From Paenibacillus sp. FSL H8-0537 (GTDB lineage: Bacteria; Bacillota; Bacilli; Paenibacillales; Paenibacillaceae), in NCBI RefSeq assembly GCF_038051995.1, contig NZ_CP150290.1, positions 6,486,501 through 6,550,500 on the forward strand: 64,000 nucleotides of DNA, read 5' to 3'. The translations under genes were made by a program, and so were the position numbers. The notes beneath the pieces are model-generated. The model saw only the letters and a list, made by a program, of their open reading frames with translations. It did no database searches and was not told where the DNA came from. Every line of letters starts with the position of its first letter. The stretch's first letter is position 1. Of the stretch, positions 8,817 through 17,764 are shown piece by piece.

Positions 8817-9560
8817 TTATTGCTCGCCGACTACGGTGCTTGGATTGACGGCTTTTCCGTTTTCACGCACTTCAAAGTGCAGATGGACGCCCAAATCCTT
8901 TTCCAGCTCGTTGCGAGCTGCTTTGGCAATAATGGTTCCCTGCTTCACTTCATCGCCTACTGCCACGTTCACGTCGCTAAGGCTTTGGTAAGTGGTCACA
9001 AGACCTTCGCCATGGTTGATTTCGATAATGCTGCCATTCGTCGGATGATTGAGCACTAGGCTAACTTTGCCCGACATAGCGGCTACGACATCAAATGGCT
9101 GGTCATTCGGGTCTACAAGATCGATGCCCATGTGCGGCGAGAATGTATTCCCCGTCTGCACCATTGCTGCCTGGCGTTCATCACTGCTTGCGCTAGCATC
9201 ATAGAAAGGTGTCTCGATTTGCAGCGAATCCTTGTTCACAACCGGCCATTGCAATTGCTCGCCTTCGCGAATGACTTCATCCACTACGCTCTCCGGCTGT
9301 GCTGCCGTACCCTCGCCTACTGTGGCTTCCGTTTGGCCCGGATGTTCTGTAGCTGTCGTCTGCTTGCTGTCATCCGCTCCCTGGTAGACCCACATTAAGG
9401 TTACGATAATTGCTGCCGCGGCCATAAATATTGCTGGCGAAACCCATTTGCGTGCCAGCAGCCTTTTAAATCCATTGCCTGAACCCGCGGCAGATGATGC
9501 TCCCAGTCCATTTTTGGGAGTTTCCTCTGATCCTTGCTTTGGTTTGTTTTCATTGTTCAT
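8817..9560 (-). CDS. spoIIQ: Stage II sporulation protein Q, M23/LytM domain
   Basis: 247-residue forespore membrane protein which, in B. subtilis, meets SpoIIIAH across the intermembrane space to support engulfment and the feeding-tube channel. Cytoplasmic basic N-terminus, one membrane helix (about residues 41-59), a linker, then a LytM domain from about residue 130. The zinc ligands look complete: His143 and Asp147 in HMGID, His227 and His229 in HLHFEV. B. subtilis SpoIIQ is known to have lost the first His, so this copy could still be a peptidase, as in clostridia. The frame extends upstream to 9803, overlapping spoIID, but GAGGTGAT before ATG 9560 sets the start. The assignment rests on synteny with spoIID and spoIIID plus this architecture. 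Confidence 0.88.
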   Translation of the reverse strand: MNNENKPKQGSEETPKNGLGASSAAGSGNGFKRLLARKWVSPAIFMAAAAIIVTLMWVYQGADDSKQTTATEHPGQTEATVGEGTAAQPESVVDEVIREGEQLQWPVVNKDSLQIETPFYDASASSDERQAAMVQTGNTFSPHMGIDLVDPNDQPFDVVAAMSGKVSLVLNHPTNGSIIEINHGEGLVTTYQSLSDVNVAVGDEVKQGTIIAKAARNELEKDLGVHLHFEVRENGKAVNPSTVVGEQ

Positions 9561-9579
9561 TTCTATCACCTCACTAGCC

Positions 9580-9607
9580 ATTGTTGCCAGATTCGCTAGG
9601 TTTATAC
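9580..9607 (-). promoter_or_regulatory. Candidate sigma-F promoter for spoIIQ
   Basis: On the minus strand: GTATA, 14 bases, GGCAACAAT, which fits the forespore sigma-F -10 pattern GGnnAnAnT with a GTATA -35. It would give a very short leader that just includes the GAGGTGAT ribosome site. Spacer one base shorter than in the clearer spoIIR promoter of this window. Confidence 0.4.
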
Positions 9608-9679
9608 GTGAGGGTATATGAAATGCCGGGTAAAAATATAGAGACTTTAAGATTTCGAAAAAGCCTGTGTTTAATGGAG

Positions 9680-10861
9680 CTAGGAGCGACCAAGCAGCGT
9701 TCCCGAGAACTTTGAAGCCTGCTCTACCAACGCACCCGTATAATAGTAGGTTAATATATCTTTCGCCGAATAGCCTAGCTTTGCCATGCCGTTCGCTCCC
9801 CATTGGCTCATGCCCACGCCATGTCCATACCCATAAGTTGTAATAGTAATGGCCCTATCGTTCATTTTCCATGTAAAGGCGGCTGAGGCTAGTCCCAATC
9901 GTTCGCGCACCTCGCGGCCAGTGAATACCGTTCCGGCGATTTCGATTTTGCTGATGCTTTTTCCTGCCGTTGCAGCTAATACCCGAATGGAGGGCTGAAC
10001 CCTGCTCTCCTCCTGAAGGCCAAGCTTCTCATAAAATTGCGCCAGCGTCAGCTCCACGCTTTCTTTGTATCGCGGTGACAGCTCGATGTCCCATGGACTC
10101 GCGACGCTGCGCAAATAAGGAATCCCACTAGACCAATAGTCTTCGGAATTTTCCGTATACCCACTGCTTGTGGAGAAAAAAGCAGCCTGGATCGGCTCGC
10201 CATTATACGTGACGATTAGTCCCTCCGTCTGCTTCACCGCTTCATTCAGCTTTTTCATATTAGCTGTCTGCTTGGCTCCTTGCCAATGCTGCTTCAGCTG
10301 CGCGAGCGGCAAATAGGCCTGATGGGCAATCGTGTCCGTTACGTCTGCCTCTACATTCTCCACGCCGCTGTCATCACCAGAAGCGAGGCGGCGTACGATA
10401 TAGGTGCGTGCAGCTATCGCCTGCGCCTTGAGCGCCTCCAGCTCAAAATCGGCCGGCATTTCCGCTGCGATAACGCCGCGCACATACTCCTCCAGCGGCA
10501 AGCTTTCCATGCGCTGTTCCTTCATCATATAGGTGCGTACGATGAGCCCGTTCAGCGCTCCTGTCGTTTTAGGCAATAGCCCGCCCATTTGCTGGGCGAT
10601 AACGGCGCTGCCCGCTTCGACTTTATTCGCCCCGCTGCCGCTGCCCGTGCCAGGTGGCTCAAAAGCCATCCCCGCTGCCCCTTCCGGCTGGGCATTCGCT
10701 AGAGTCGCGGGTATGCGATCAGGTATGCCTCCAAGGGAAACTTTCATTAAAGCTACGGTAATGCCAAGCAATAGACCTATTGAAAAAACATGCACCCAGC
10801 GGCTGCTCTTCAAGCGTTGCAGCGCTTCTGACACTCTGCGTTCGATTCTCCCTCGTCTCAT
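9680..10861 (-). CDS. spoIID: Stage II sporulation protein D (peptidoglycan lytic transglycosylase)
   Basis: 393 residues. SpoIID cuts glycan strands during engulfment with SpoIIM and SpoIIP in the mother-cell membrane. One membrane helix at about residues 22-42, a low-complexity linker, then the SpoIID domain. The catalytic Glu is Glu134 in VIAAEMP, followed by LEALKAQAIAARTY; the C-terminal YGHGVGMSQWGANGMA block is present. GGAAGGAG precedes the ATG. A -10-like CATAGAAT at 10919-10926 could belong to a sigma-E promoter, but no good -35 is visible. Downstream is spoIIQ, 119 bases away, with no terminator seen between them. Confidence 0.95.
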   Translation of the reverse strand: MRRGRIERRVSEALQRLKSSRWVHVFSIGLLLGITVALMKVSLGGIPDRIPATLANAQPEGAAGMAFEPPGTGSGSGANKVEAGSAVIAQQMGGLLPKTTGALNGLIVRTYMMKEQRMESLPLEEYVRGVIAAEMPADFELEALKAQAIAARTYIVRRLASGDDSGVENVEADVTDTIAHQAYLPLAQLKQHWQGAKQTANMKKLNEAVKQTEGLIVTYNGEPIQAAFFSTSSGYTENSEDYWSSGIPYLRSVASPWDIELSPRYKESVELTLAQFYEKLGLQEESRVQPSIRVLAATAGKSISKIEIAGTVFTGREVRERLGLASAAFTWKMNDRAITITTYGYGHGVGMSQWGANGMAKLGYSAKDILTYYYTGALVEQASKFSGTLLGRS

Positions 10862-10959
10862 CCCTGCTCCTTCCGCTACCTTTTTATAGCAATGCCATCC
10901 TGCTTAACTGGATAGTCCATTCTATGAGCGGATTTAATAGGGTAGAACAGAAAGGAGAG

Positions 10960-12132
10960 CTAATCGTGGCGCAGCGCGTCGACTGGCTTCAGCCTCGAAG
11001 CTTTATTGGCCGGGAAAATGCCGAACACGATTCCGACAAAAGCAGAGAAGGCAAACGACAAAATGACCGTATTAAACGGAACGGAAGTATCCGTCCCATT
11101 CACCACCCCAATGACATAGGAGCCCAAATAACCGAACCCAATGCCAAGTGCGCCGCCCATGCCGCTAATGACAACAGCCTCTACAAGAAACTGGAACAAA
11201 ATATCTCTGCGCTTTGCGCCCAGCGACTTGCGAATGCCAATTTCCCGCGTCCGCTCTGTAACGGACACCAGCATAATATTCATAACCCCGATGCCTCCTA
11301 CGAGCAGCGTAATAGCCGCCACATAAAGCAGCATCGTGTTCATCGTCTCATTTACCGAATTAAGCGTCTCTACCGCATCCTGCTGGTTGAACACCCGGTA
11401 GCTGCTGTCATCACCCCTGAATTTTTCCAGCAGCTTTGCTTCGAGCGCTGCAACTGTTATATCCATCAGGTCAAGATCGGTCACCTTGAGAGCGACTGTA
11501 CGCACACCGACACTATCAAAAAGCTTTTGCCCCGTCGTAATCGGAATAACCATTTTTTCATCGTTGGAGCCGGTGAGCGTGCTGCCCTTCGCCTCCAAAA
11601 GTCCGACGATTGTAAAACGGCTGCCGTTTACTTGAATCGTTTTGCCAACCGGGTCCTCTTCTTCAAACAGCTCCGTTGCCGTATCGACTCCGATTAATGC
11701 GACCTTCTGGGTATTTTTCACATCCATCGAGGCGATATATCTGCCGGACTGCACGCTAAAATCACTTACCTGCTCGTAGTCCGGCGTAATGCCCTCTACC
11801 GTGACACTCGTACTATTTTTCCCATACTTCACTGTTGCACTGCCGCTGACCGTTGGAGATACGCCTTCCACATTTGGAATATCAGCCAGAGCCATCGCAT
11901 CGTCGAGTGAAAGGGAGGTTGCTGTTCCACGGCCCGTTATCGTAACCGACAAGGAATTGGTGCCCAGACTAGCTACCTGCTCCTCCACCTGCTTCGTCGA
12001 GCCTTGTCCCATCCCAACCAGCGCAATAACCGTCGCTACTCCGATCAGTATGCCAAGCATCGAGAGGGCCGTTCTAAGCTTGCTTGACAAGACGCTCTTG
12101 ATCGCCATCCTGAACCCCTGCGTCAGCTTCAT
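10960..12132 (-). CDS. MacB/FtsX-type ABC transporter permease
   Basis: 390-residue mechanotransmission-type permease. One helix after a basic N-terminus ([20 protein letters not shown]), a large extracellular MacB-type domain (about residues 50-260), then three helices including LLVGGIGVMNIMLVSVTERT and REIGIRKSLGAKRRDILFQF, the signature of the family. With the ATPase and the adaptor it should form a MacAB-like pump for peptides, drugs or envelope lipids; the substrate cannot be read from sequence. Its ATG lies 59 bases inside the ATPase gene with AAGGAGGG before it, so translation is probably coupled. Confidence 0.92.
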   Translation of the reverse strand: MKLTQGFRMAIKSVLSSKLRTALSMLGILIGVATVIALVGMGQGSTKQVEEQVASLGTNSLSVTITGRGTATSLSLDDAMALADIPNVEGVSPTVSGSATVKYGKNSTSVTVEGITPDYEQVSDFSVQSGRYIASMDVKNTQKVALIGVDTATELFEEEDPVGKTIQVNGSRFTIVGLLEAKGSTLTGSNDEKMVIPITTGQKLFDSVGVRTVALKVTDLDLMDITVAALEAKLLEKFRGDDSSYRVFNQQDAVETLNSVNETMNTMLLYVAAITLLVGGIGVMNIMLVSVTERTREIGIRKSLGAKRRDILFQFLVEAVVISGMGGALGIGFGYLGSYVIGVVNGTDTSVPFNTVILSFAFSAFVGIVFGIFPANKASRLKPVDALRHD

Positions 12133-12832
12133 CCCGGTCCCTCCTTTCCTCGGTCAGCACGCCGTCCCGCATAATAACCGTCCGGCTTGCCCGATGAGCG
12201 ACCTCCATATCATGCGTAATCAGCACAATCGTGTGGCCCTGCTGATTCAAGTCTTCCATAAGCTGCAGCACTTCCTGCCCCGTCTTCATATCGAGCGCTC
12301 CGGTCGGCTCATCCGCCAGCAAAATAGGCGGGTTTGTCGCCAGCGCCCGGGCGATGGCAACCCGCTGCTGCTGCCCACCCGACAGCTCACTCGGACGGTG
12401 ATGCACCCGCTCTCCAAGCCCAACCTGCTCCAGCGCCTTCATCGCCATAGCTCTGCGCTGCTTGGCAGGCAATCCACGATAAATGAGCGGCAGCTCGCAA
12501 TTTTCAAGCGCGGTAAGCCGTGGCAGCAGGTGAAAGCCTTGAAAAATAAACCCGATCTTCTTGTTGCGAATATCCGCCAGCTTATTCTCACTCATGCCTC
12601 TTACTTCAATGCCGTCCAGCTTGTAGCTGCCATCGGTCGGCGTATCCAGACAGCCGATGACATTCATCATCGTTGATTTTCCCGAGCCGGAAGGCCCGAC
12701 AATGGCGACAAAATCGCCTTTCTCCACCTGAAAGGATACGCCTTTAAGAATCGTCACCGTTTCCCGACCCATCACATAATTTTTAACGAGATGGTTAATG
12801 TCGATTAAAATGCTGCTGCTTTTGCTGGTCAT
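12074..12832 (-). CDS. MacB-type ABC transporter ATP-binding protein
   Basis: 252 residues. Walker [11 protein letters not shown]-loop FIFQGFHLL, signature LSGGQQQR, Walker [13 protein letters not shown] and switch His in LITHD are all intact, in the LolD/MacB subfamily. The start ATG overlaps the stop of the upstream adaptor gene as ATGA. The last 20 residues are highly charged and are encoded where the permease gene has already begun. It energises the transporter with the flanking permease and adaptor. Confidence 0.95.
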   Translation of the reverse strand: MTSKSSSILIDINHLVKNYVMGRETVTILKGVSFQVEKGDFVAIVGPSGSGKSTMMNVIGCLDTPTDGSYKLDGIEVRGMSENKLADIRNKKIGFIFQGFHLLPRLTALENCELPLIYRGLPAKQRRAMAMKALEQVGLGERVHHRPSELSGGQQQRVAIARALATNPPILLADEPTGALDMKTGQEVLQLMEDLNQQGHTIVLITHDMEVAHRASRTVIMRDGVLTEERRDRDEADAGVQDGDQERLVKQA

Positions 12833-14244
12833 GGGCGCCCACCGCCTGCTCCGCCGCCAGTAAATCCGCCGCCACCTCCGCCGAATCCACCACCTGTTCC
12901 GCCGCCGAAGCCACCTGGCATCATGCCGCCTCCCATAGTCGCTTGATTTTGCTGTGTCGTCGTTGTCGTCATGCCAACTGTACCCTGCGGTGTTGGGATA
13001 AGCACCGAGTCGCCTTCATTCAGCCCTGAAATAATTTCCACATACGTCTCATCGCTGATTCCCGCTTCCACTTCCACTAGCTGCCCTTCCATCTGAACGC
13101 CGCCGCGCTGCATGCCTGTCGCACCTTGCGCTGTACCGTTCGTACCTGCTGCTCCTTGTGCACCATTCGCACCTTGAACACCCGCTGCGCCTTGCATCCC
13201 GCTCGCGCCTTGAGCGCCCTGAGCGCCCGGTGCACCTTGTCCTTGTGCGCCCGAATTACCTTGTGCCCCGCTCGCACCTTGCCCGCCTGCCGCACCCTGC
13301 GTGCTCGTTGGCACGCGAACGAAGGATTTGCCGCCACGTGCAATAACTGCGTCTACCGGTACAACGACGACATCATTTTTGGACTCCAGAATAATGTCCG
13401 CTTCCCCCGACATGCCCGTCATCACGCCAGCAATCGTATCAAGCGCAATCGTCACCTCATAGGCAGATACGCCATTCGATGCCGTACCCTCACGAGCCAG
13501 GCTGGCTACTTTGCCTTCGATCGTCTTGTCCGTCAGCGCGCTCAAATATACTTGCACCACTTGGCCTGTTTTGACCGACGGAATGTCCAGCTCATCGACC
13601 TGCACGACAAAATCAAGCAAATCATAATTGACGATAGACGCAATAACCGTATTCGCTACAACCTCGTCTCCAACGGAAACCTCGCTTTCCGTCACCTCGC
13701 CATCAATCGTCGCCACAACCTCCGTCACCTCTAGTTGATCTTCCCTCATGGTGCTCAGGCTGTCTTGGTTTTGCTTGATTTCCAGCGCCAGCATTTCCAT
13801 ATCCGTTTTGATGCTTTGCTGGGTCGCCAGTTCATCCTCCGTGCCCGCAGCTTCCTTATATTTGGTCTGATATTGCTCCATCTGCACCTGCTGCTTCTTA
13901 ATGGAAAGCTCCGTCTGCTCAATCTGGCTATCGTAGTCCTTCTCGGATTCAAACGTTGCCAGCACTTGGCCTGCCTTCACTTTATCGCCGACTTTGAAGT
14001 TCAGCTTTGCAATCGTACCGGATACGCCGGACGTTACGGTTTCGCGAGAGTTGGCTTCTACACTGCCTGTCGCGCTTATTTTCAGCTCAATATTGCCCCG
14101 CGTCGCTTTCACCGTTTGCGAGGTTGCCGCCTGCACCGTCGCCGGCTGCCCCATCTTCAAATAATAATAGGCACCGCCTCCCCCGGCCGCGCCTACTACA
14201 AGGATAATACCAAGCCATAGCTTCCACTTTTTCATCGACTGCAT
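12829..14244 (-). CDS. MacA/HlyD-type adaptor with a collagen-like insertion
   Basis: 471 residues. Signal anchor at about residues 8-27, lipoyl/barrel-sandwich half GTIAKLNFKVGDKVKAGQVL, coiled-coil hairpin around residues 105-170, second lipoyl half GEVTESEVSVGDEV, then the beta-barrel. Between barrel and the last beta domain sits a run of about 20 G-x-y triplets (residues 317-379, rich in GAQ and GAS), then a Gly-rich tail (residues 438-471). Both are unusual for the family. The frame opens at 14283, but GGAGGGT before ATG 14244 sets the start. First gene of the three-gene export operon, just after a palindrome at 14262-14278. Confidence 0.88.
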   Translation of the reverse strand: MQSMKKWKLWLGIILVVGAAGGGGAYYYLKMGQPATVQAATSQTVKATRGNIELKISATGSVEANSRETVTSGVSGTIAKLNFKVGDKVKAGQVLATFESEKDYDSQIEQTELSIKKQQVQMEQYQTKYKEAAGTEDELATQQSIKTDMEMLALEIKQNQDSLSTMREDQLEVTEVVATIDGEVTESEVSVGDEVVANTVIASIVNYDLLDFVVQVDELDIPSVKTGQVVQVYLSALTDKTIEGKVASLAREGTASNGVSAYEVTIALDTIAGVMTGMSGEADIILESKNDVVVVPVDAVIARGGKSFVRVPTSTQGAAGGQGASGAQGNSGAQGQGAPGAQGAQGASGMQGAAGVQGANGAQGAAGTNGTAQGATGMQRGGVQMEGQLVEVEAGISDETYVEIISGLNEGDSVLIPTPQGTVGMTTTTTQQNQATMGGGMMPGGFGGGTGGGFGGGGGGFTGGGAGGGRP

Positions 14245-14261
14245 TCCACCCTCCGACTGAC

Positions 14262-14278
14262 ATATTCGTGACGAATAT
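14262..14278. promoter_or_regulatory. 17-bp palindrome at the export operon promoter
   Basis: ATATTCGT, one base, ACGAATAT: perfect 8-bp arms, 18 bases before the adaptor start. It overlaps the only -10-like sequence (TATATT on the minus strand). A bound repressor would block transcription. No regulator gene is adjacent. Confidence 0.45.
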
Positions 14279-14377
14279 AGCATGAAAAAATGAACGGAGA
14301 ATGAACAAGCCCTGCAGGACAGTCGCCTAGCTAGTACCGTACTGTAAGAACCTTCATCATTTCGGCGGCTGAAAATA

Positions 14378-14415
14378 AAAAAGAGAACAGGACAAATCCC
14401 CCTGTCCTGTTCTTA
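14378..14415 (-). terminator. Terminator of the sucrose operon
   Basis: On the minus strand GAACAGGAC pairs with GTCCTGTTC across a short loop, followed by CTTTTTTA. It is just downstream of the GH32 gene and isolates it from the export operon. Confidence 0.9.
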
Positions 14416-14442
14416 AGCCTGGCCTTGCGCCAGTCACGCTCA

Positions 14443-15924
14443 TTAAAGCTGGCGCTCGATATTCCATTTTTTCAATGAAACGAGTGTACTAGTTCCGCCC
14501 AAGGCAAAGGCTGCAATGCCTGTTGAGGCTTCGCCTGGGTAAATACGCCCGGTCATCACTTTTTCCCCGCCTTGGAGAAATACCTCAACGGACGATTGAT
14601 CGACGAAAATCCGCAGCGAAAGATCGCCGCCTTCTGCCAGTGCAATGTCCGTCCTTCTTTCGCCGCCCTGCCCGATTCCGGAGCGATCCCGATTGAAGCG
14701 GAATAGCCCTTCCTCCGCATCATAAGCCAACACCGTCTCTTCTCCCGCCCCATTCGTCCGCAGCTTCAAACCGAACTCGCGAGCACTGCCGGTACGAAGC
14801 ACTACTTCAAGCTCATAGCATTCGCCCTGGGCAGCAAGCAGCTGCTCGCCTGCAAGCTCCAGCCCGCTCAGCTCAAAGCTATCGCGGCGATACGCATTCA
14901 GCTCTTCCAGCGGCTGAAACAGCAGCTTCCTGTCGCTGCTGCGCAGCACAGCTTCACGTGGCAGCGTCATCGCCCCGGCCCAATAATGTCCGAGCTGGGT
15001 CGGAATTTCTTGCTCCCACGTTTCCATCCAGCCGATGACAATGCGCCGGCCTTGTGGATCTAATGCCGTTTGCGGCGCATAAAAATCAAAGCCGAAATCA
15101 ACAGGGTCATAGCCGTCATACGAGAACGAGCCTGTCTCCGTATTTAATTTTCCTACCATATAAGTGGTCGAATGCAGATTGCGATAATGGTCACCTTGAG
15201 CTGGCATTCGCTGCGGCGACATTATCAGCACATCATAACCATCAAGCTCAAACAAATCGGGGCATTCCCAATTGTCGCCCATTTGTCCGTCGCTGCGCGC
15301 CATCTCGCCAACAAAGGCCCAATTCACGAGGTTTTGTGAACGGTAAAGCAAAATCAGGCCGTGCCCAGCGCCGTCATTCGAGCCAATGACTGTATAATAG
15401 AAGCCATCCCGAACAAACACCTTCGGATCGCGAAAATCTTTGCGGCTCGTTCCAGCCGGAATCTGCTCCAGCCCGAGCACCGGATTGCTCGCCAGCTTGG
15501 CAAATGTCACACCATCGCCTGATACCGCAATATTTTGCGTCTGATAATAGTCCGTATCCCCATTTGGCCCTGTCACCACATGCCCCGTATACATGAGATG
15601 AAGCTTGCCCTCATGAACGATCGCGCTTCCGGAGAAGCAGCCGCCGCTGTCATAAGGCTGGTCCGGCGCGAGCGCAGCAGGCGCATACTCCCAAGTAACC
15701 AAATCACGGCTAATCGCATGGCCCCAATGCATCGGCCCCCATGCCGGCTGATACGGATAATATTGATAAAACAAATGATAATGCCCATTATGAAAAATAA
15801 AACCGTTAGGGTCGTTCATCCAGCCGAATTCCGCCATCAAATGATAGCCAAGACGGTACTGCGGGCACAGCAGATGCTTTCTTTCCGCCACAAACTGCTC
15901 CGCATTTTCAAGCGTGTATAACAT
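14443..15924 (-). CDS. GH32 sucrose (sucrose-6-phosphate) hydrolase
   Basis: 493-residue intracellular beta-fructofuranosidase without signal peptide. Nucleophile Asp38 in WMNDPNG, transition-state Asp166 in FRDP and acid/base Glu220 in WECPD are present; a C-terminal beta-sandwich follows. Because the operon carries an ABC transporter and no PTS, the natural substrate is probably unphosphorylated sucrose or a short fructo-oligosaccharide, so the usual sucrose-6-phosphate label may be wrong. The start is ATG 15924 with AGGA upstream; an in-frame TTG two codons earlier is less likely. Last gene of the operon. Confidence 0.93.
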   Translation of the reverse strand: MLYTLENAEQFVAERKHLLCPQYRLGYHLMAEFGWMNDPNGFIFHNGHYHLFYQYYPYQPAWGPMHWGHAISRDLVTWEYAPAALAPDQPYDSGGCFSGSAIVHEGKLHLMYTGHVVTGPNGDTDYYQTQNIAVSGDGVTFAKLASNPVLGLEQIPAGTSRKDFRDPKVFVRDGFYYTVIGSNDGAGHGLILLYRSQNLVNWAFVGEMARSDGQMGDNWECPDLFELDGYDVLIMSPQRMPAQGDHYRNLHSTTYMVGKLNTETGSFSYDGYDPVDFGFDFYAPQTALDPQGRRIVIGWMETWEQEIPTQLGHYWAGAMTLPREAVLRSSDRKLLFQPLEELNAYRRDSFELSGLELAGEQLLAAQGECYELEVVLRTGSAREFGLKLRTNGAGEETVLAYDAEEGLFRFNRDRSGIGQGGERRTDIALAEGGDLSLRIFVDQSSVEVFLQGGEKVMTGRIYPGEASTGIAAFALGGTSTLVSLKKWNIERQL

Positions 15925-15949
15925 GTTCAATCATCCTATTCTTACGCGT

Positions 15950-16777
15950 TTATTTAATGGAGCCTTGCATGACGCCTTGAATAATAAATTTTTGTGCGAA
16001 CAAATAGACGATGAGTATCGGCAAAATAGTCAGCAGCAGGCCAGCCATCAGCGGCCCGTAATCGACGGTATAGGTTCCATAGAAGTAAAAGGTCGAGAGC
16101 GGCAGCGTACGCTGCTCTGACGAAGTCAGCACAAGCGATGGAAGCAGAAAATCATTCCAAATCCACAGTACATTCAAAATCGCAATCGTCACCGACGTTG
16201 GCGCAAGTACCGGGAACACAATGCGGAAAAACGTCTGTGTCCGCGTACAGCCATCAATCATTGCGGCCTCCTCAAGCTCTGCCGGAATGCTTTTCACAAA
16301 ACCATGATAAATGAATACCGCAAGCGGACTTCCGAAGCCGAGATACATATAAATCAGCGACCATTTGTTATCCAGCAAATGCAGATTTCCATACACCTTT
16401 ACGAGCGGAATCATAATCGCCTGGAATGGGATAATCATCGCCGCTACCATCAGGAAAAACGTATATTGATTAAATTTGCTTTGATTTCTCACAAAGAAAT
16501 GGGCAGTCATGGCCGCAAGCACCGAGATGAGCAGAACGCTCAGCACCGTAATAATAACCGTATTGGAAAATGCGGATACATAATTCATTTTCGTAAACGC
16601 TGACTCATAGTTAGCCAGATTGAAGCTGCCTGGCAGAGAAAGCGGCGAAGCGGTGATCGCTTTATTTTCCTTGAAGGAATTGACGATTAGCAAAATAAAT
16701 GGAAAGACGAAGGCCACCAGGCCAACCAGCAAAACAATAAACTTGCTCCATTCCATAGAGGCTTTCAAACGTTTCAT
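15950..16777 (-). CDS. Carbohydrate ABC transporter permease, MalG type
   Basis: 275 residues with six predicted membrane helices. The cytoplasmic EAA loop reads EEAAMIDGCTRTQTFFRIVF, which contacts the ATPase. CUT1-family sugar importer. The ATG overlaps the stop of the partner permease by one base (TAATG), so the two are translationally coupled. No ATPase gene is in the operon, so a shared MsmK-type ATPase encoded elsewhere is likely (inference from the family). Confidence 0.93.
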   Translation of the reverse strand: MKRLKASMEWSKFIVLLVGLVAFVFPFILLIVNSFKENKAITASPLSLPGSFNLANYESAFTKMNYVSAFSNTVIITVLSVLLISVLAAMTAHFFVRNQSKFNQYTFFLMVAAMIIPFQAIMIPLVKVYGNLHLLDNKWSLIYMYLGFGSPLAVFIYHGFVKSIPAELEEAAMIDGCTRTQTFFRIVFPVLAPTSVTIAILNVLWIWNDFLLPSLVLTSSEQRTLPLSTFYFYGTYTVDYGPLMAGLLLTILPILIVYLFAQKFIIQGVMQGSIK

Positions 16778-17661
16778 TAGGCCTCCACCTCCAGCTTCTT
16801 GCTGAAATACACTTGCAATAACGTAATGCCCGCTACGAGCAGGAACAGTACAAGCGCTTCCGCCTGCCCTACCCCATAATCTCTTGAGAGGAACGCTTTC
16901 TCATACACATGCATGGAGACCATTTCCGTGCTTTTGAACGGTCCGCCCTTCGTCAGCGTCAGGTTCAAATCGTAAACCATAAACGTGCGCTGCAGCGATA
17001 AAAATACACATACGATAAACGATGGCACCATAAGCGGCAAAATCATCGTCCGCAGCTTGCGGAATGCCGTTGCCCCGTCAATGCTGGCCGCCTCCATAAT
17101 ATCCTTCGGCACATTCATCAAGCCCGCTACGTATATGACCATCATATATCCGGCATATTGCCATACTGTGACAATAATAAGCGCGAAAAACGCTTTATCC
17201 GGATCAGCAAGCCAAGAGGTACCGAATACGGCAATTCCTGTTTTTTGTCCAATGGATACGAGAACGTTAGAGAAAATAAACTGCCATACGAATCCAAGCA
17301 CAATGCCGCCGACCAAATTTGGAATGAAAAATCCAGCCCGGAAAAAGCTTTGGCCCTTCAAGCCGCTTGATAAAAAATACGCCAGCAAAAAGGCTACCAC
17401 ATTGACGAGCGCCACACTAATAATCACATATTTGAGCGTTAAATAAAATGACTTCCAGAATACCGCATCTTTCAACACATACGCATAGTTTTCAAAGCCA
17501 ACCATTGTACTCGTCGTGGAAATGCCATCCCAATTCGTAAAGGTTAAATAAATGCCGTACAAAAACGGCACAATCATTACGGTGGCAAAAGCAAACAGGG
17601 TAGGCCCGGTGAACAACAGCCTAAGCCGAAGACGGCTCCAAAGTCCTTTTTCCGATATCAT
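16777..17661 (-). CDS. Carbohydrate ABC transporter permease, MalF type
   Basis: 294 residues, six membrane helices and the EAA loop EAASIDGATAFRKLRTMILP. Pairs with the downstream MalG-type permease to form the sugar channel. GAGGG precedes the ATG. It follows the binding-protein gene by 103 bases in which I see nothing distinctive. The order binding protein-permease-permease-hydrolase is typical of oligosaccharide uptake operons. Confidence 0.93.
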   Translation of the reverse strand: MISEKGLWSRLRLRLLFTGPTLFAFATVMIVPFLYGIYLTFTNWDGISTTSTMVGFENYAYVLKDAVFWKSFYLTLKYVIISVALVNVVAFLLAYFLSSGLKGQSFFRAGFFIPNLVGGIVLGFVWQFIFSNVLVSIGQKTGIAVFGTSWLADPDKAFFALIIVTVWQYAGYMMVIYVAGLMNVPKDIMEAASIDGATAFRKLRTMILPLMVPSFIVCVFLSLQRTFMVYDLNLTLTKGGPFKSTEMVSMHVYEKAFLSRDYGVGQAEALVLFLLVAGITLLQVYFSKKLEVEA

Positions 17662-17764
17662 CGTTATCCCTCGCTAACGTTTCATGGAAGCGAAGCAATG
17701 GACAAGCCGCGTTCACCCGCCCATCGCCTCCTCTTCTAAGCTGTTGTTTGTAGTCTAGTTGACG

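Noticed and set aside
9561..9803. N-terminal extension of SpoIIQ
   Set aside because: It would overlap the end of spoIID and lacks a start signal; the ribosome site before 9560 fits.
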